From positions 1 through 64,000 of the forward strand of contig JAVBWK010000021.1 of assembly GCA_036677505.1 (NCBI GenBank): DNA of 64,000 bases. The letters run 5' to 3'. Positions 24,393-34,262 of the stretch are shown here, one piece after another. A program made the position numbers and the translations under genes. This DNA comes from UBA2227 sp036677505 (GTDB taxonomy: Bacteria; Bacillota_I; Bacilli_A; Erysipelotrichales; Erysipelotrichaceae). The stretch's first letter is position 1; the number at the start of each line of letters is the position of its first letter. A model generated the notes under the pieces. That model was not told the origin of the DNA. It did not search any database and saw nothing but the letters and a program-made list of their open reading frames with translations.

Positions 24393-25650
24393 ATACTCCA
24401 TGAAATGCTTTATATTGCTCAACGGTCATCAGCGGTTTGAAATTGTCCTTGATGTTATTCAACACCTTGGGATCCGATAGCAGCTTTTCTACTGCACCCA
24501 ACGTGACCACCACCGGATATACTAACGCCTCCGTTGGATTGTCCATACAGAAATCCGCACCGTGCACCACGCCTTTACAACCAGAGAAACCAAACTGAAC
24601 GGTCGGCACAAACAACGAGCAATCCCCAATGTCCCCCGCCGCAAACGATTTCTGATGGTTGACAATATTGTCTCCGACACATTCTGCCATCAGCGGACGC
24701 AAAACCTCACTCAACTCTTCGGACTGTTTGAGCGGGAAATATCCGGGTGTACTTTCAATTTCCACTTGCGCAAACAATGCTTTGGCACTGTGTGTGACCG
24801 TGTGATCGATCTTCTCACTGATCTGATTTAAGATATGGGTATCAATCGAACGGACATATCCCTCCAACACCGTCTTCGAAGGAACCGCATTGACCGACTG
24901 ACCGCCCAACGTACTCATCAGATGAACACGAATCAGATCCTCTTCCCTAAACGTTTCCCTCAACAATCCGATCGCAGTTTGAGCCAGAGCCATCGCACTC
25001 AACGCATTGACTCCCAAATGAGGGGCCACTGCCGCATGCGAACTCTTACCGACAAACGTATACTTCTTATATACAAACCCGCTGAGCATCGAGTTGATCT
25101 CCATCTTCGGACGATCGGTCGCACCCATGGTATGACAGCTGATCAGCACATCGACATCACGGAATCGATCTTCAATGATCAGATTCTGCTTTCCGGAAAG
25201 TAATTTGATCTTGCCTTGATCGCGCAACTGCTTGCGTGCATCCAAATCCACAAATTCCTCCGCCGCAATGAAATAGCATGTAACCTTCCCTTGAGTGACG
25301 GTTTTTTTCGTAGCGAGGATTTTCATGACACCAGTCATGATCGCTGACTGTAAGTGATGACCGCACGCATGGGCTGCCCCATCTGACGCAGATGCCATAA
25401 AGTGATGGGTCACGACCAGCGCATCCATCTCCGCAATCAGACCGATGTGCGGCTTTCCTTGTCCGATCGACACCGAAAAGCCGCTTAACCCAAAGTCCTC
25501 AATGTCAACATCTTCATTGTTAAAGAGATCGAGCAAATACGCTTTGGTCCGCTGCTCCTTAAACCCCAACTCCGGCATCGCAAACAAATCCTTCTCCCAA
25601 GCGATCAAATCAGACTGAAAGTCCGTAACGATCTTCATCCAATCCGACAT
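24391..25650 (-). CDS. M20D-family metallo-amidohydrolase
   Basis: A 419-residue M20D amidohydrolase (AbgA/AbgB, IAA-amino acid hydrolase type). Visible metal-site elements are GLIAEMDAL near 77 and AHACGHHLQSA near 105, the ACGHH motif of the subfamily, plus the lid-domain segment KSSHAAVAPHLGVNAL. The start at 25650 follows GGAGGG and lies one base after the nucleoside hydrolase stop. Family members cleave amide bonds of N-acyl amino acids or p-aminobenzoyl-glutamate. Its place at the end of a nucleoside operon suggests a base- or glycosylamine-derived amide, but this is inference. Confidence 0.88.
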   Translation of the reverse strand: MSDWMKIVTDFQSDLIAWEKDLFAMPELGFKEQRTKAYLLDLFNNEDVDIEDFGLSGFSVSIGQGKPHIGLIAEMDALVVTHHFMASASDGAAHACGHHLQSAIMTGVMKILATKKTVTQGKVTCYFIAAEEFVDLDARKQLRDQGKIKLLSGKQNLIIEDRFRDVDVLISCHTMGATDRPKMEINSMLSGFVYKKYTFVGKSSHAAVAPHLGVNALSAMALAQTAIGLLRETFREEDLIRVHLMSTLGGQSVNAVPSKTVLEGYVRSIDTHILNQISEKIDHTVTHSAKALFAQVEIESTPGYFPLKQSEELSEVLRPLMAECVGDNIVNHQKSFAAGDIGDCSLFVPTVQFGFSGCKGVVHGADFCMDNPTEALVYPVVVTLGAVEKLLSDPKVLNNIKDNFKPLMTVEQYKAFHGV

Positions 25651-25651
25651 A

Positions 25652-26584
25652 TTATCCCTCCCTGTCCAGTATTCTCGCATTCTCAACGAACACGTCGATA
25701 AACGCCTGCCGATCGACATCGACCAGCACTTTCGCATTGATTTTTCTTTTATCCGCCCAACTGCGCACATCGCCCACGGTTTTCCCGCGCGTCAGTTCCC
25801 CCTGCGTTTCCACATCTACAAACAATTCCACAGACGTGAAAAGATCAGGAGCCAACAGTTCTACGACCGGACACAAATCAAACAGCGGACTGCCCGGTTG
25901 TCCCAAATGTTTAGCATACTGCGAATAAAACTCCAACAGCTCATACGTCAGTCTGGACGCTTTGCCCTTGGTATTGAACCGATCGATCTCAGAGTGAAGA
26001 ATCATCGCACGATGACACACTTCCAACCCACTCATCGTAATTTCTATACCTGAAGCAAACACGACCTTCGCCGCCTGCGGATCCACATAAATATTAAACT
26101 CTGCCTGCGAAGTGATATTCCCCGAATACAGCGAACCGCCCATCAGGGCAATTCGCTTTATTCTGTTTTTTATTGTTGGATACTTCATCAGAAGCATAGC
26201 CACATTGGTCAACGGACCGGTCGCAACGATCGTCACCTTATCTTGTTGAGCAGAGAGCGTCTGATACATCCACTCCACCGCATCCAACCCCGTCACCGAA
26301 AACTTCGATTCCGAAAGTATCGGACCGTCCATCCCGCTTTGCCCGTGAGCCACCGGCTGCACATATGTTTTGCCATCCAATGAACACGAAGCTCCGACGC
26401 TGACCTCAACTTTTCGATCAAGATACGAAAGAACCTTAAGCAGATTATCCGTCACTTTCTGAACCGTCTGATTTCCCGCCACCGTCGTACATCCCAGCAG
26501 TTCAAACTGCTGCGGATGTGCTAACAGTGCACACAACGCAAAAATATCATCGTGCCCCGGATCACAGTCAAAAATGATTTTCAT
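25652..26584 (-). CDS. Inosine/uridine-preferring nucleoside hydrolase
   Basis: A 310-residue nucleoside N-ribohydrolase. The N-terminal DCDPGHDD cluster binds the catalytic calcium ion; TVAGN near 40, VATGPLTNVA near 117 and the GGSLYSGN / EFNIYVDPQAA segments near 145-165 are family hallmarks. It hydrolyses ribonucleosides to base and ribose. The start at 26584 follows AAGGGGAG and is one base from the upstream permease gene's stop. The import genes upstream provide its likely substrate. Confidence 0.93.
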   Translation of the reverse strand: MKIIFDCDPGHDDIFALCALLAHPQQFELLGCTTVAGNQTVQKVTDNLLKVLSYLDRKVEVSVGASCSLDGKTYVQPVAHGQSGMDGPILSESKFSVTGLDAVEWMYQTLSAQQDKVTIVATGPLTNVAMLLMKYPTIKNRIKRIALMGGSLYSGNITSQAEFNIYVDPQAAKVVFASGIEITMSGLEVCHRAMILHSEIDRFNTKGKASRLTYELLEFYSQYAKHLGQPGSPLFDLCPVVELLAPDLFTSVELFVDVETQGELTRGKTVGDVRSWADKRKINAKVLVDVDRQAFIDVFVENARILDREG

Positions 26585-26585
26585 C

Positions 26586-27509
26586 TTACTCCCCTTTGAT
26601 CTTAGCGCGGCGATACTCAATGATCGAGTACGCTACGATACCGACAAACACCGCCACATACGGAATGGTCTGAATGATTTCGGATGGCAAAGCGAACAAT
26701 TGCAAGGCATTGGAAAGTGCATCAAACATCCCAAACAGAAACGCCGTCATCGTCACCAGCCACACATTGCCCATACCCATCGCCTCCGCCGCCAAACCGA
26801 TAAACCCGCGACCGGCCGTCATATTTTGGGTAAAGAACGAAAGATATCCCATCGACATATAGGCACCGCCCAACGCCGCCAGCAAACCGCTCAGCAACAA
26901 CGCAATCGTCTTGATCTGCCTGACATTCACCCCAACGGACTCCGCCGCATGCGGATCTTTACCGACCGCCTTCATACGCAAGCCCAACGGCGTCTGATAC
27001 ATCAGCAGATACACCAAAATGACCGCCGCAAACATAATATACGCCAACACATTGTGACCCGAAAATATTCTTCCTAAAATCGGGATATTCTCCAATATCG
27101 GAATGTTGATTTTCGGAAGCGACCGCGCACTTAACGTTGCACTGGTCCCTTTGGAACCGGTGATGATAAACAACAGGAAAACCGTAAATGAACTTGAAAA
27201 TAAGTTGAGAGCAATCCCTCCCAAAATATTGTTCGTCTTCAATATCAACGTAAAATACGAAAGAATCGAAGCCATGATCATCCCTGCCAGACATGCTGCC
27301 AGCAAGCCGATCCACGCATTCTGCGTAAACGCACTGGTTACCGTACCGATAAACGCCGCCATCAGCATCATACCTTCAATCGCAATATTCGCAATGCCTG
27401 CACTATTGGCAATATACGCCGCCAACGCCGCAAACAATATCGGAACAACGACCCGGATGACCGTAAAGCCAAACTCCGGCGTCAGCATAATGTTCAATAC
27501 ATCAAGCAT
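26586..27509 (-). CDS. ABC transporter permease, nucleoside importer type (NupQ-like)
   Basis: A 307-residue permease of the BPD_transp_2 family with about eight membrane helices. Landmarks are the IANIAIEGMMLMAAF segment near 40, the AVGKDPHAAESVGVN cytoplasmic coupling segment near 185 and MTAGRGFIGLAAEAMG near 228. It pairs with the second permease, whose stop overlaps its start by 8 bases. GGAGG precedes the ATG. Together with the BMP lipoprotein and double ATPase it forms an RnsABCD/NupNOPQ-type nucleoside importer. Confidence 0.9.
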   Translation of the reverse strand: MLDVLNIMLTPEFGFTVIRVVVPILFAALAAYIANSAGIANIAIEGMMLMAAFIGTVTSAFTQNAWIGLLAACLAGMIMASILSYFTLILKTNNILGGIALNLFSSSFTVFLLFIITGSKGTSATLSARSLPKINIPILENIPILGRIFSGHNVLAYIMFAAVILVYLLMYQTPLGLRMKAVGKDPHAAESVGVNVRQIKTIALLLSGLLAALGGAYMSMGYLSFFTQNMTAGRGFIGLAAEAMGMGNVWLVTMTAFLFGMFDALSNALQLFALPSEIIQTIPYVAVFVGIVAYSIIEYRRAKIKGE

Positions 27510-28557
27510 GTTGATCGCCTCCCTTCTTAATCAATGCACGTTCGTGATATTTTCTTAAGAAATACTGAGACGAAACAAACAGTACGACCACCGCTTCAAC
27601 CACCGCCACGATTTCAACCGGAACATCGGTCGTACGCGCCATGATATCCGCTCCGGTACGCAAATAACTGATCGCAAAGGCCGCCGCAACGACACCGACC
27701 GGATGATTACGTCCCAACATCGCCATCAGCGCTCCCGTAAACCCAAGGCCCGGCAGTGCCGACCATTGGAAACGATTGTACATGCCCAACAGTTCCACCG
27801 AAGAACCGACGCCTCCGATAAACCCGGAAATAAAGTGAACAACCAGAAACAGCCAGAAAGCATTCATCCCCGAATACTTCGCAAAATTCTTATTCAACCC
27901 CGTCATCCGGATCGTATAGCCCAATTTGGTATGAAACAGCATCAGCTGTAACAAAACGACCGTAACGATCAGAATAATGATACCAAAGTGAATACGGGTC
28001 GAAGGAATGATAACCGGCAGTTTTGCCGTTGCCTGAAACAAATGAGAAGCAACACCCGGCACATCCAACGCCTGCATGAAATTTTTAATGATAAACAAGC
28101 CCAAACCAAACAAAATCGAATTCATCATCAGCGAAGTTACCAACTCATTGGTATTGTACTTCGCCTTAAAGAACCCCGGAATCAACGCTATCAAACCGCC
28201 GACCAAACCGGAAACCAAAATGGTCACAAACGGATGAATCAGCGAACTGCTCATCGTCTGGGTGGCCACTGCCGCCGTCACGACTCCGCAGAAATAGAAA
28301 ATCCCCTCGGTACCCAAATTGAACAATTTTGTTCGAAATAACAGCGCCGTCGCCAAACCGGCAAAAGAGAGCGGAATCATCGTTTCAATGACATTGCCCA
28401 TATAACGCACTTTGGTCAGCGGAGCAAACAACATTTTCGAAAAAGATTCCAACGGCTGAGCGCTGAAAACCAACAGCAAAATAAAGGTAAGAACCAAGGC
28501 CAGCAAAACGGCTGCCGCCATTTTTACGACTTCGAAGATCCGCTCATTCGCTAACAT
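27502..28557 (-). CDS. ABC transporter permease, nucleoside importer type (NupP-like)
   Basis: A 351-residue permease with about nine membrane helices. LFNLGTEGIFYFCGV near 86 and the MTGLNKNFAKYSGMN coupling segment near 220 mark the larger of the two BPD_transp_2 permeases of BMP-dependent nucleoside importers. The start at 28557 has AGAGGG upstream and overlaps the end of the ATPase gene by 7 bases. Confidence 0.9.
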   Translation of the reverse strand: MLANERIFEVVKMAAAVLLALVLTFILLLVFSAQPLESFSKMLFAPLTKVRYMGNVIETMIPLSFAGLATALLFRTKLFNLGTEGIFYFCGVVTAAVATQTMSSSLIHPFVTILVSGLVGGLIALIPGFFKAKYNTNELVTSLMMNSILFGLGLFIIKNFMQALDVPGVASHLFQATAKLPVIIPSTRIHFGIIILIVTVVLLQLMLFHTKLGYTIRMTGLNKNFAKYSGMNAFWLFLVVHFISGFIGGVGSSVELLGMYNRFQWSALPGLGFTGALMAMLGRNHPVGVVAAAFAISYLRTGADIMARTTDVPVEIVAVVEAVVVLFVSSQYFLRKYHERALIKKGGDQHA

Positions 28558-30110
28558 AAACTGGCCCTCTTTAAACTTTCCTCATCCTGACGTTTGACGC
28601 CAAGCATGTATAACCCCAATTCCATCTCATCGACATCTTTGGTACGATCGAAATGCGCCACGATTTCACCTTCATACATGACGATCAGCCGATCGCTGAC
28701 CTCCATGACCTCATTCAAATCCGCACTAACCAGCAAGATGGCCACATTGCGATTGCGCATGTCAATGAGCTGCTTATGAATAAATTCGGCACTGCCGATA
28801 TCGATACCCCGCGTCGGCTGCTCGGCAATCATGACCTTGGGATCGGTATTGGTCTCACGGGCAACGACCACTTTCTGAATGTTGCCTCCGGAAAGACTCT
28901 CGATTTTTGACTTGTAATTCTTTGTGCGGACACTGAACATTGAGATAAGCTGTGAAGCTACTTTTCCGATAGCCTTATCATTCATAAAAATCGGACCATT
29001 GATTTCCTTACGCCGATAATAACTGGAAATCAGATTCTCCGCTACGGTCGCCCCCTGCGCCACACCTTCCTTCATGCGGTCCTCCGGAATATAAGCCAAT
29101 CCGGCAATGCGCTTCTGATCGACAGAAAGTGAAGTAATATCCTGATCAAGGATAGACCACTTCCCACTGTTGATACCGGACAAACCGACCAATCCCTGAA
29201 CCAGTTCTGACTGGCCATTGCCCTGAACCCCGGCTACACCCAGGATTTCACCCTCGCGAATCGCAAAACTGATATCTTTTAAAATCGGAATACCCTTTTT
29301 CGTCAGATTCAAACCTTCCACTTTGAAAGCTACCTCGTCGCGATCCGATTCCACTTTAAAATCATCATACGACAGAGAAACTTTACGCCCGACAATGAGT
29401 TCCGTCATTTGTTCGATCGTAATTTCTTCATTGTTAAATGTCCCGCGACTCTCCCCATTTTGCATGATCGTGATCCGGTCGCTGATCGCCTTGACCTCAT
29501 TGAGCTTATGGGAGATGAAGAGAATCGTGTGTCCCATATTTTTAAAGTGTTTCAGATTTTCGAAAAGAGCCTCGGTTTCCTGAGGAGTCAATACAGCGGT
29601 CGGCTCATCGAGAATGATGACCTCCGCATCGCGATACAGCGTTTTCAGTATTTCGACCTTTTGCTTGGCACTGACCGTCAAACGCGAGACACGCTGTGTC
29701 ACATCCATATCAAAATTATATTTCTTAGCCAGATTTTTCGTGACGTTGACCGCTTCATTTTTATTAAGAAAGAAACGCTTCTGCCTGGGCTCCATACCTA
29801 AAACGATATTCTCTGCCACCGAAAAATCATCGATCAGCATAAAATGCTGATGAACCATTCCGACCCCATTCAAAATGGCCTCCATGGAATTATGAAACTG
29901 TGTCGGCTTTCCCCGATAAGTAATCGTTCCCGAAGAAGCATGTTCAATGCCGAAAATGATCTTCATCAGCGTTGACTTCCCTGCGCCGTTTTCCCCGACA
30001 ATGGAATGAATTTCGCCTTTACGGAAATCAACACTGACATTGCGATTTGCCACGACACCGTTGGAATAAATTTTTGTGATATCCTTTAAATCAAGTATGA
30101 TCTCACTCAT
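28551..30110 (-). CDS. ABC transporter ATP-binding protein with two nucleotide-binding domains (nucleoside importer)
   Basis: A 519-residue double ATPase. The first domain has Walker A GENGAGKST near 38, a divergent signature TVSAKQKVE and Walker B VIILDEPTAVLTPQE; the second has GVQGNGQSE in the Walker A position (degenerate, lacking the Lys), signature LSGGNIQK and MIAEQPTRGIDIG. This asymmetric layout is normal for sugar and nucleoside importers of the RbsA/NupO kind. The start at 30110 follows AAAGGG. The longer frame upstream runs through an intergenic hairpin and is rejected. Confidence 0.92.
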   Translation of the reverse strand: MSEIILDLKDITKIYSNGVVANRNVSVDFRKGEIHSIVGENGAGKSTLMKIIFGIEHASSGTITYRGKPTQFHNSMEAILNGVGMVHQHFMLIDDFSVAENIVLGMEPRQKRFFLNKNEAVNVTKNLAKKYNFDMDVTQRVSRLTVSAKQKVEILKTLYRDAEVIILDEPTAVLTPQETEALFENLKHFKNMGHTILFISHKLNEVKAISDRITIMQNGESRGTFNNEEITIEQMTELIVGRKVSLSYDDFKVESDRDEVAFKVEGLNLTKKGIPILKDISFAIREGEILGVAGVQGNGQSELVQGLVGLSGINSGKWSILDQDITSLSVDQKRIAGLAYIPEDRMKEGVAQGATVAENLISSYYRRKEINGPIFMNDKAIGKVASQLISMFSVRTKNYKSKIESLSGGNIQKVVVARETNTDPKVMIAEQPTRGIDIGSAEFIHKQLIDMRNRNVAILLVSADLNEVMEVSDRLIVMYEGEIVAHFDRTKDVDEMELGLYMLGVKRQDEESLKRASLC

Positions 30111-30128
30111 AAAAACCCTTTCTATAAA

Positions 30129-30160
30129 CGAATGCCCTACACGTCTGTGTAGAGCATTCG
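30129..30160 (-). promoter_or_regulatory. Intercistronic hairpin between lipoprotein and ATPase genes
   Basis: A 14-bp near-perfect stem (30129-30142 with 30147-30160, one mismatch) with a 4-base loop and no U-tract. Such hairpins commonly protect or attenuate mRNA after the abundant binding-protein gene of ABC importer operons. Confidence 0.6.
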
Positions 30161-30181
30161 TAAAATTCATGTGATTTCTTC

Positions 30182-31261
30182 TTACGGTTGAACGGAAGCT
30201 TTAATGGCGTTCCACTCGTCCGCCGTCAGAGTCAATGCGCTCTTAACAACGATTTCGCCGCTGATAACTTTGGCTTCATAAGAAGCAACGACATCACGGA
30301 TAGCTGCCGGCAATGCATTGTAAACATCGTTCTTCGCCAATCCGACACCGTTTTCCTTGATACCTAAGATTTCAAGTTGTCCATACGGAAGGGTTCCGGC
30401 CAAGTGACGTTGAACGGCTTGCAGAATTGCCAAGTCAACATTCTTTGTACCTGAAGTCAGAATCTTCTCATATTTTGCCTGATCGTTTTTAAACAGCAAC
30501 GCCTGGTCAGCATCAACGCCCAACGCATAACGGTTAGCTTCAACCGCTGCATCAAACAAACCATTGCCCGTACCGCCGGCTGCATGGAAGATAATGTCTG
30601 CGCCACCGGCATATTGGTTCAACGCAATTTCTTTACCCTTTGCAGGATCGCCGAAGTTATTGGCATATGCGATGAAAATCTTAACATCCGGATTGACAGC
30701 CTGTGCACCTTGGATATATCCATACAAGAAGTCATTGATACCGGCAAATTCCATACCGCCGATGGCACCGATGATGTTATTGGTCGGATCGGAATACGGA
30801 AGTTCAGTCTTTGTGACCAAACCGGCAACCAAACCGGTCAGATAGCCCAGTTCATTGGCTTTATAGAACATGCCATAGGTATTCGGGTTTGACGGAGGTG
30901 TATCCCAGTCAAAGTTGATAAACTTTTTGTCCGGGAATTGAGCGATGACTTTTTCAAATGTCGGGGAAGCTTCCCAGTTACCGCCGATGATGATGTCATA
31001 ATCGCCTTCAGCTGCATCTAAATAATAGTTTTCCCACTTGGATTGGTCACGACCCATTTCGATAATGGTCGTTTCGGCATCTTCGATTTCAGCTTCAATC
31101 AAAGCCATGCCATTGGCAGTTACATCAAAGTAGGATTGGTCGCCACGGAAAGGCACCAACAACGCCACTTTTACGCCTTCTTTTTCTTCTTCAGGAGCGG
31201 CACAGCCGACAAACCCGAAAACGATGAACAAGGCCAATAAAACCTTCAATAAATTCTTCAT
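30182..31261 (-). CDS. BMP-family nucleoside-binding lipoprotein
   Basis: A 359-residue substrate-binding lipoprotein of the basic membrane protein (Med/BmpA/RnsB/NupN) family. A hydrophobic signal leads to lipobox FGFVGC, then an acidic linker. Family segments include VALLVPFRGDQSYFD, IIIGGNWEASPTFEKVIAQFPDKKFINFDW and GGTGNGLFDAA. It binds nucleosides outside the membrane and delivers them to the permease pair. The ATG overlaps the upstream stop (ATGA) and has GGAGG before it. Confidence 0.92.
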   Translation of the reverse strand: MKNLLKVLLALFIVFGFVGCAAPEEEKEGVKVALLVPFRGDQSYFDVTANGMALIEAEIEDAETTIIEMGRDQSKWENYYLDAAEGDYDIIIGGNWEASPTFEKVIAQFPDKKFINFDWDTPPSNPNTYGMFYKANELGYLTGLVAGLVTKTELPYSDPTNNIIGAIGGMEFAGINDFLYGYIQGAQAVNPDVKIFIAYANNFGDPAKGKEIALNQYAGGADIIFHAAGGTGNGLFDAAVEANRYALGVDADQALLFKNDQAKYEKILTSGTKNVDLAILQAVQRHLAGTLPYGQLEILGIKENGVGLAKNDVYNALPAAIRDVVASYEAKVISGEIVVKSALTLTADEWNAIKASVQP

Positions 31262-33366
31262 GTTTCCTCCTCGTTTATATTAAAATCAGCTCTGCTGATT
31301 CTAATCCCGGTAACAGATATCCCATGCTTACTGCCACTGATAAACCCTAAACAACCACAAACCGATATATCCTCAATGAATATTTTACTCACAGTTTCTC
31401 CACTAACTTTGAATATAATTATAGGGGATACACCAGTAATGTGCAATGAAATTTGAGATGATTTCACATGTGAAATTTGTACTTTTGCAAGATTCTGGAA
31501 TATTTTGTTGATTCTCTGATTTATATGAAATTCATCCTCATTTATACGAGCGATTTCCACATATTTTTGAGCTCCTTGAACACCAAAACAGACGGAACTG
31601 CCCGGTTGCCACTGTTTCGTTTCAATCTCGGCATCGACACCTTTCCATCGGACATCCCCAAAAAGCAACATCGCATTCTCATCTGATACACAAGTAATTC
31701 CTCCATCAACAACCCAATCGCCATTGACATGCGTGCAGCCGGCAATCTCACGATGATGTCCCATCATAAAAGTCACTCCGAAATCTTCGATGGGCAGCTT
31801 TGTGACATCCCAACAGAAGTCTGCATTGCCCGAAATCAAAATCGAATCGATCCACACATGTGTCAGAAATGTCCGATGAAGACTGGTCAATTCAACGCCC
31901 ACTTCGACAATCAGTGAAAAATCACTGGGAATTTTCAATTCAAAGCTCTCAAAATTCTGGGTCAGTATGAATGCTTGCGATCGCGCCGTTTTGCCATTGA
32001 TATCACGGACCAACAGACATGCTTCAAACTGCTCCTCTGTTCCTGCTTTGAGTCGTGTCTGTATCGTCTGTCCCGGCCATACAACAGGTGCCAGCGACGG
32101 TTCATAACGTCCGTCATGCAGTTCACTCGCCCTGAAATAGGTTTTCTTAATGACTTCAACTTTAGAATTTGAATAAGCTCCGTGAACATTGATCTGTAAA
32201 GCTCTCTGACTTAACGCATCTTCCATGACTGCATTAACTATGGTTCCATGGAAGTATGGATGCCATCGTCCATAAAATCCATGCGTTGAGTATGGCAGGC
32301 TGAAACTGAAATCATTGGGATGATTTAACCGTTCGTCGGTGAGCAACGGGTTGATTTTATTGGTCAATCGACCGAAGTACAGGGTTTGTTGCGTGGCATC
32401 AAGCATATTGATGCTCCCGAACAATCCCGAAGATAAAACCACATCATTGATCTTATTCACCCAAGGGACATATAAGCCGTCAATCCCTACCAAAGCTCCC
32501 ATGATCGAACCAACATTGCCGACATTGCAATCCGTATCATACCCTGCATTGACACAAATCAACAAGGTATCTCTGAAATTGCCCTTGCCATGAACCATGG
32601 CCATCACCATGACCGCCATATTCGGAATGATCGGACATATACCGCCATAACAGGCATACGGAAAACTGTCCTGAATAAAGCGCAATGTATCTTCCCAGTC
32701 GTTCGACTGAGATGCATATGCGATGACTTCGCGTGCCACACGGACATATTCACTGGCCGGATCACAATAAGTCAGCGCTTTTTCGAGTACCTCAGTTATA
32801 TTTTTATGTGTAAACGCCAGACTGATCGCAGCACTGACAAATGCGGCTCCCTCAACGGCCTCACCATCATGCGAGACCGAAGCTGCTTTTCTGGCCAGAT
32901 CGACTGCCAATGCCACATCTTCATACGCTACATACGCCCAACCGTCACTGAAAATCTGCCCGCCGATCTGCTCGGAAAGTTCTTTGCCGTTGGTATGGTG
33001 ACTGCCGCTTTCCGGCGCAGTCATCCCCATCTTTAAGTTATGATACATCGTATGTTCAGTCGAAACACCGACTCCGCCCCACCAGAAAAAACCGTGCTCC
33101 TGCGCAATCACATTGAGCATGGTATCGGCCATGTCCTGAGCCGTAACTTCGCTTGCTTGTTTATCCAATAAAACCCGCGTAAAGTATAGCGGACCGTTGG
33201 TATCATCATCGGCCCCAAACACCGAATAATCCACCACAAAATCCTCGATTTTACCGAAGGATTCCTTGATGTTCTGTGATGACCAGTTTTCAACCGGAGC
33301 TCCCAATCGTACACCGATCACCTTTCCAAGCCAAGCGGCACGGATATCTTCCAACCAATTCGACAT
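31258..33366 (-). CDS. ADP-ribosylglycohydrolase-family protein with C-terminal accessory region
   Basis: A 702-residue protein. The N-terminal 320 residues form an ADP-ribosylglycohydrolase (DraG/ARH) domain: AAWLGKVIGVRLGAPVE at the start, the GADDDTNGP metal site near 53, and the second metal site GYDTDCNVGNVGSIMGAL near 277. The remaining 380 residues are beta-rich and resemble non-catalytic carbohydrate-binding or jelly-roll regions. There is no signal peptide, so it acts in the cytoplasm. ATG is used at 33366 rather than the adjacent TTG; it overlaps the esterase stop. In this operon its substrate is likely a small ribosyl compound rather than an ADP-ribosylated protein. Confidence 0.85.
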   Translation of the reverse strand: MSNWLEDIRAAWLGKVIGVRLGAPVENWSSQNIKESFGKIEDFVVDYSVFGADDDTNGPLYFTRVLLDKQASEVTAQDMADTMLNVIAQEHGFFWWGGVGVSTEHTMYHNLKMGMTAPESGSHHTNGKELSEQIGGQIFSDGWAYVAYEDVALAVDLARKAASVSHDGEAVEGAAFVSAAISLAFTHKNITEVLEKALTYCDPASEYVRVAREVIAYASQSNDWEDTLRFIQDSFPYACYGGICPIIPNMAVMVMAMVHGKGNFRDTLLICVNAGYDTDCNVGNVGSIMGALVGIDGLYVPWVNKINDVVLSSGLFGSINMLDATQQTLYFGRLTNKINPLLTDERLNHPNDFSFSLPYSTHGFYGRWHPYFHGTIVNAVMEDALSQRALQINVHGAYSNSKVEVIKKTYFRASELHDGRYEPSLAPVVWPGQTIQTRLKAGTEEQFEACLLVRDINGKTARSQAFILTQNFESFELKIPSDFSLIVEVGVELTSLHRTFLTHVWIDSILISGNADFCWDVTKLPIEDFGVTFMMGHHREIAGCTHVNGDWVVDGGITCVSDENAMLLFGDVRWKGVDAEIETKQWQPGSSVCFGVQGAQKYVEIARINEDEFHINQRINKIFQNLAKVQISHVKSSQISLHITGVSPIIIFKVSGETVSKIFIEDISVCGCLGFISGSKHGISVTGIRISRADFNINEEET

Positions 33367-34250
33367 CAACGGACTCCAAACACGAAATCAGCAATATCCT
33401 TGGTTCGCTCATCATCGAAAAACACCATTTCCGCATGATTGGCATCATCAATATAACCCAGATCCACAACACATCCGGCATCCGTCAATGCTTTCGCAAA
33501 ATCCCGCGTCTGATGCCACGGAACCATGGAGTCTGACTTTCCATGTCTGAGGAAAAACGGAAACTCCGTTTTCTTGATATGATTTTGCGGAGAAAGCAAC
33601 TTCGCTTTGTCGATGTTATCTTTAAAAGGTCCCCCGATCAGCCAACTGGCCAGCGAATCATCCTCCGTCATCGGCCAGAAATTATCATACCCCAACTGTT
33701 CCGTCTGATCATCCATCGTCAGAAAGTCGTACACGCCATAATAACCGATGACCCCTGCCAGAGATACTTTCGCAGATCCATATCCCAGTGATTTATCCTC
33801 AAACTCACCGCTTTGCATAGTCAATGCGGTTAGAGCGACCAAATGGGCACCCGCAGACTCACCCCACAGAAATATTTTTTTTGTATCGATCGGAAAATGC
33901 TCGGGATTGACACTCAAATAGCGGATCGCCGTCTTGATATCAAATAACTGCTGAGGAAACGGTTTCTCTAACGCCAAGGTGTAACTGACACATGCAACCG
34001 CGATGCCGTGACTGATCGGATGAGTCATCCACTCAACAAACTTCGAACGGTGATGACCGCTGATCCACCCGCCGCCATGCACGGCAATGATCAGCGGAAA
34101 AGGACCTTCGCCTTCAGGTAAATACAAATCCAGTGTCTTGGTCCCCTTTTCCATATAACATACATCTAAATGTTTGCGCTCGAATGCATCCAAATGGATT
34201 TCTCCTAAGTCAAACGTCAGAAAATCTTTCACTTTTTGCGTAATTTCCAT
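33366..34250 (-). CDS. Alpha/beta hydrolase (esterase/lipase HSL-like)
   Basis: A 294-residue alpha/beta hydrolase. It shows the oxyanion-hole HGGGW near 55, the nucleophile elbow GESAGAH near 128, FLRHGKSDSMVP with the catalytic Asp, and DDANHAEMVF with the catalytic His near 278. These place it among carboxylesterases of the hormone-sensitive-lipase or acetyl-xylan-esterase kind. AAAGGAG precedes the ATG. It is coupled to the ADP-ribosylglycohydrolase gene and may deacylate a ribosyl or acetylated nucleoside substrate. Confidence 0.88.
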   Translation of the reverse strand: MEITQKVKDFLTFDLGEIHLDAFERKHLDVCYMEKGTKTLDLYLPEGEGPFPLIIAVHGGGWISGHHRSKFVEWMTHPISHGIAVACVSYTLALEKPFPQQLFDIKTAIRYLSVNPEHFPIDTKKIFLWGESAGAHLVALTALTMQSGEFEDKSLGYGSAKVSLAGVIGYYGVYDFLTMDDQTEQLGYDNFWPMTEDDSLASWLIGGPFKDNIDKAKLLSPQNHIKKTEFPFFLRHGKSDSMVPWHQTRDFAKALTDAGCVVDLGYIDDANHAEMVFFDDERTKDIADFVFGVR

Positions 34251-34262
34251 ACGAATCTCCTT

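Noticed and set aside
27103..27558. A 151-codon plus-strand frame opposite the permease genes
   Set aside because: Hydrophobic-looking because it mirrors membrane-protein codons; no ribosome binding site and no promoter.
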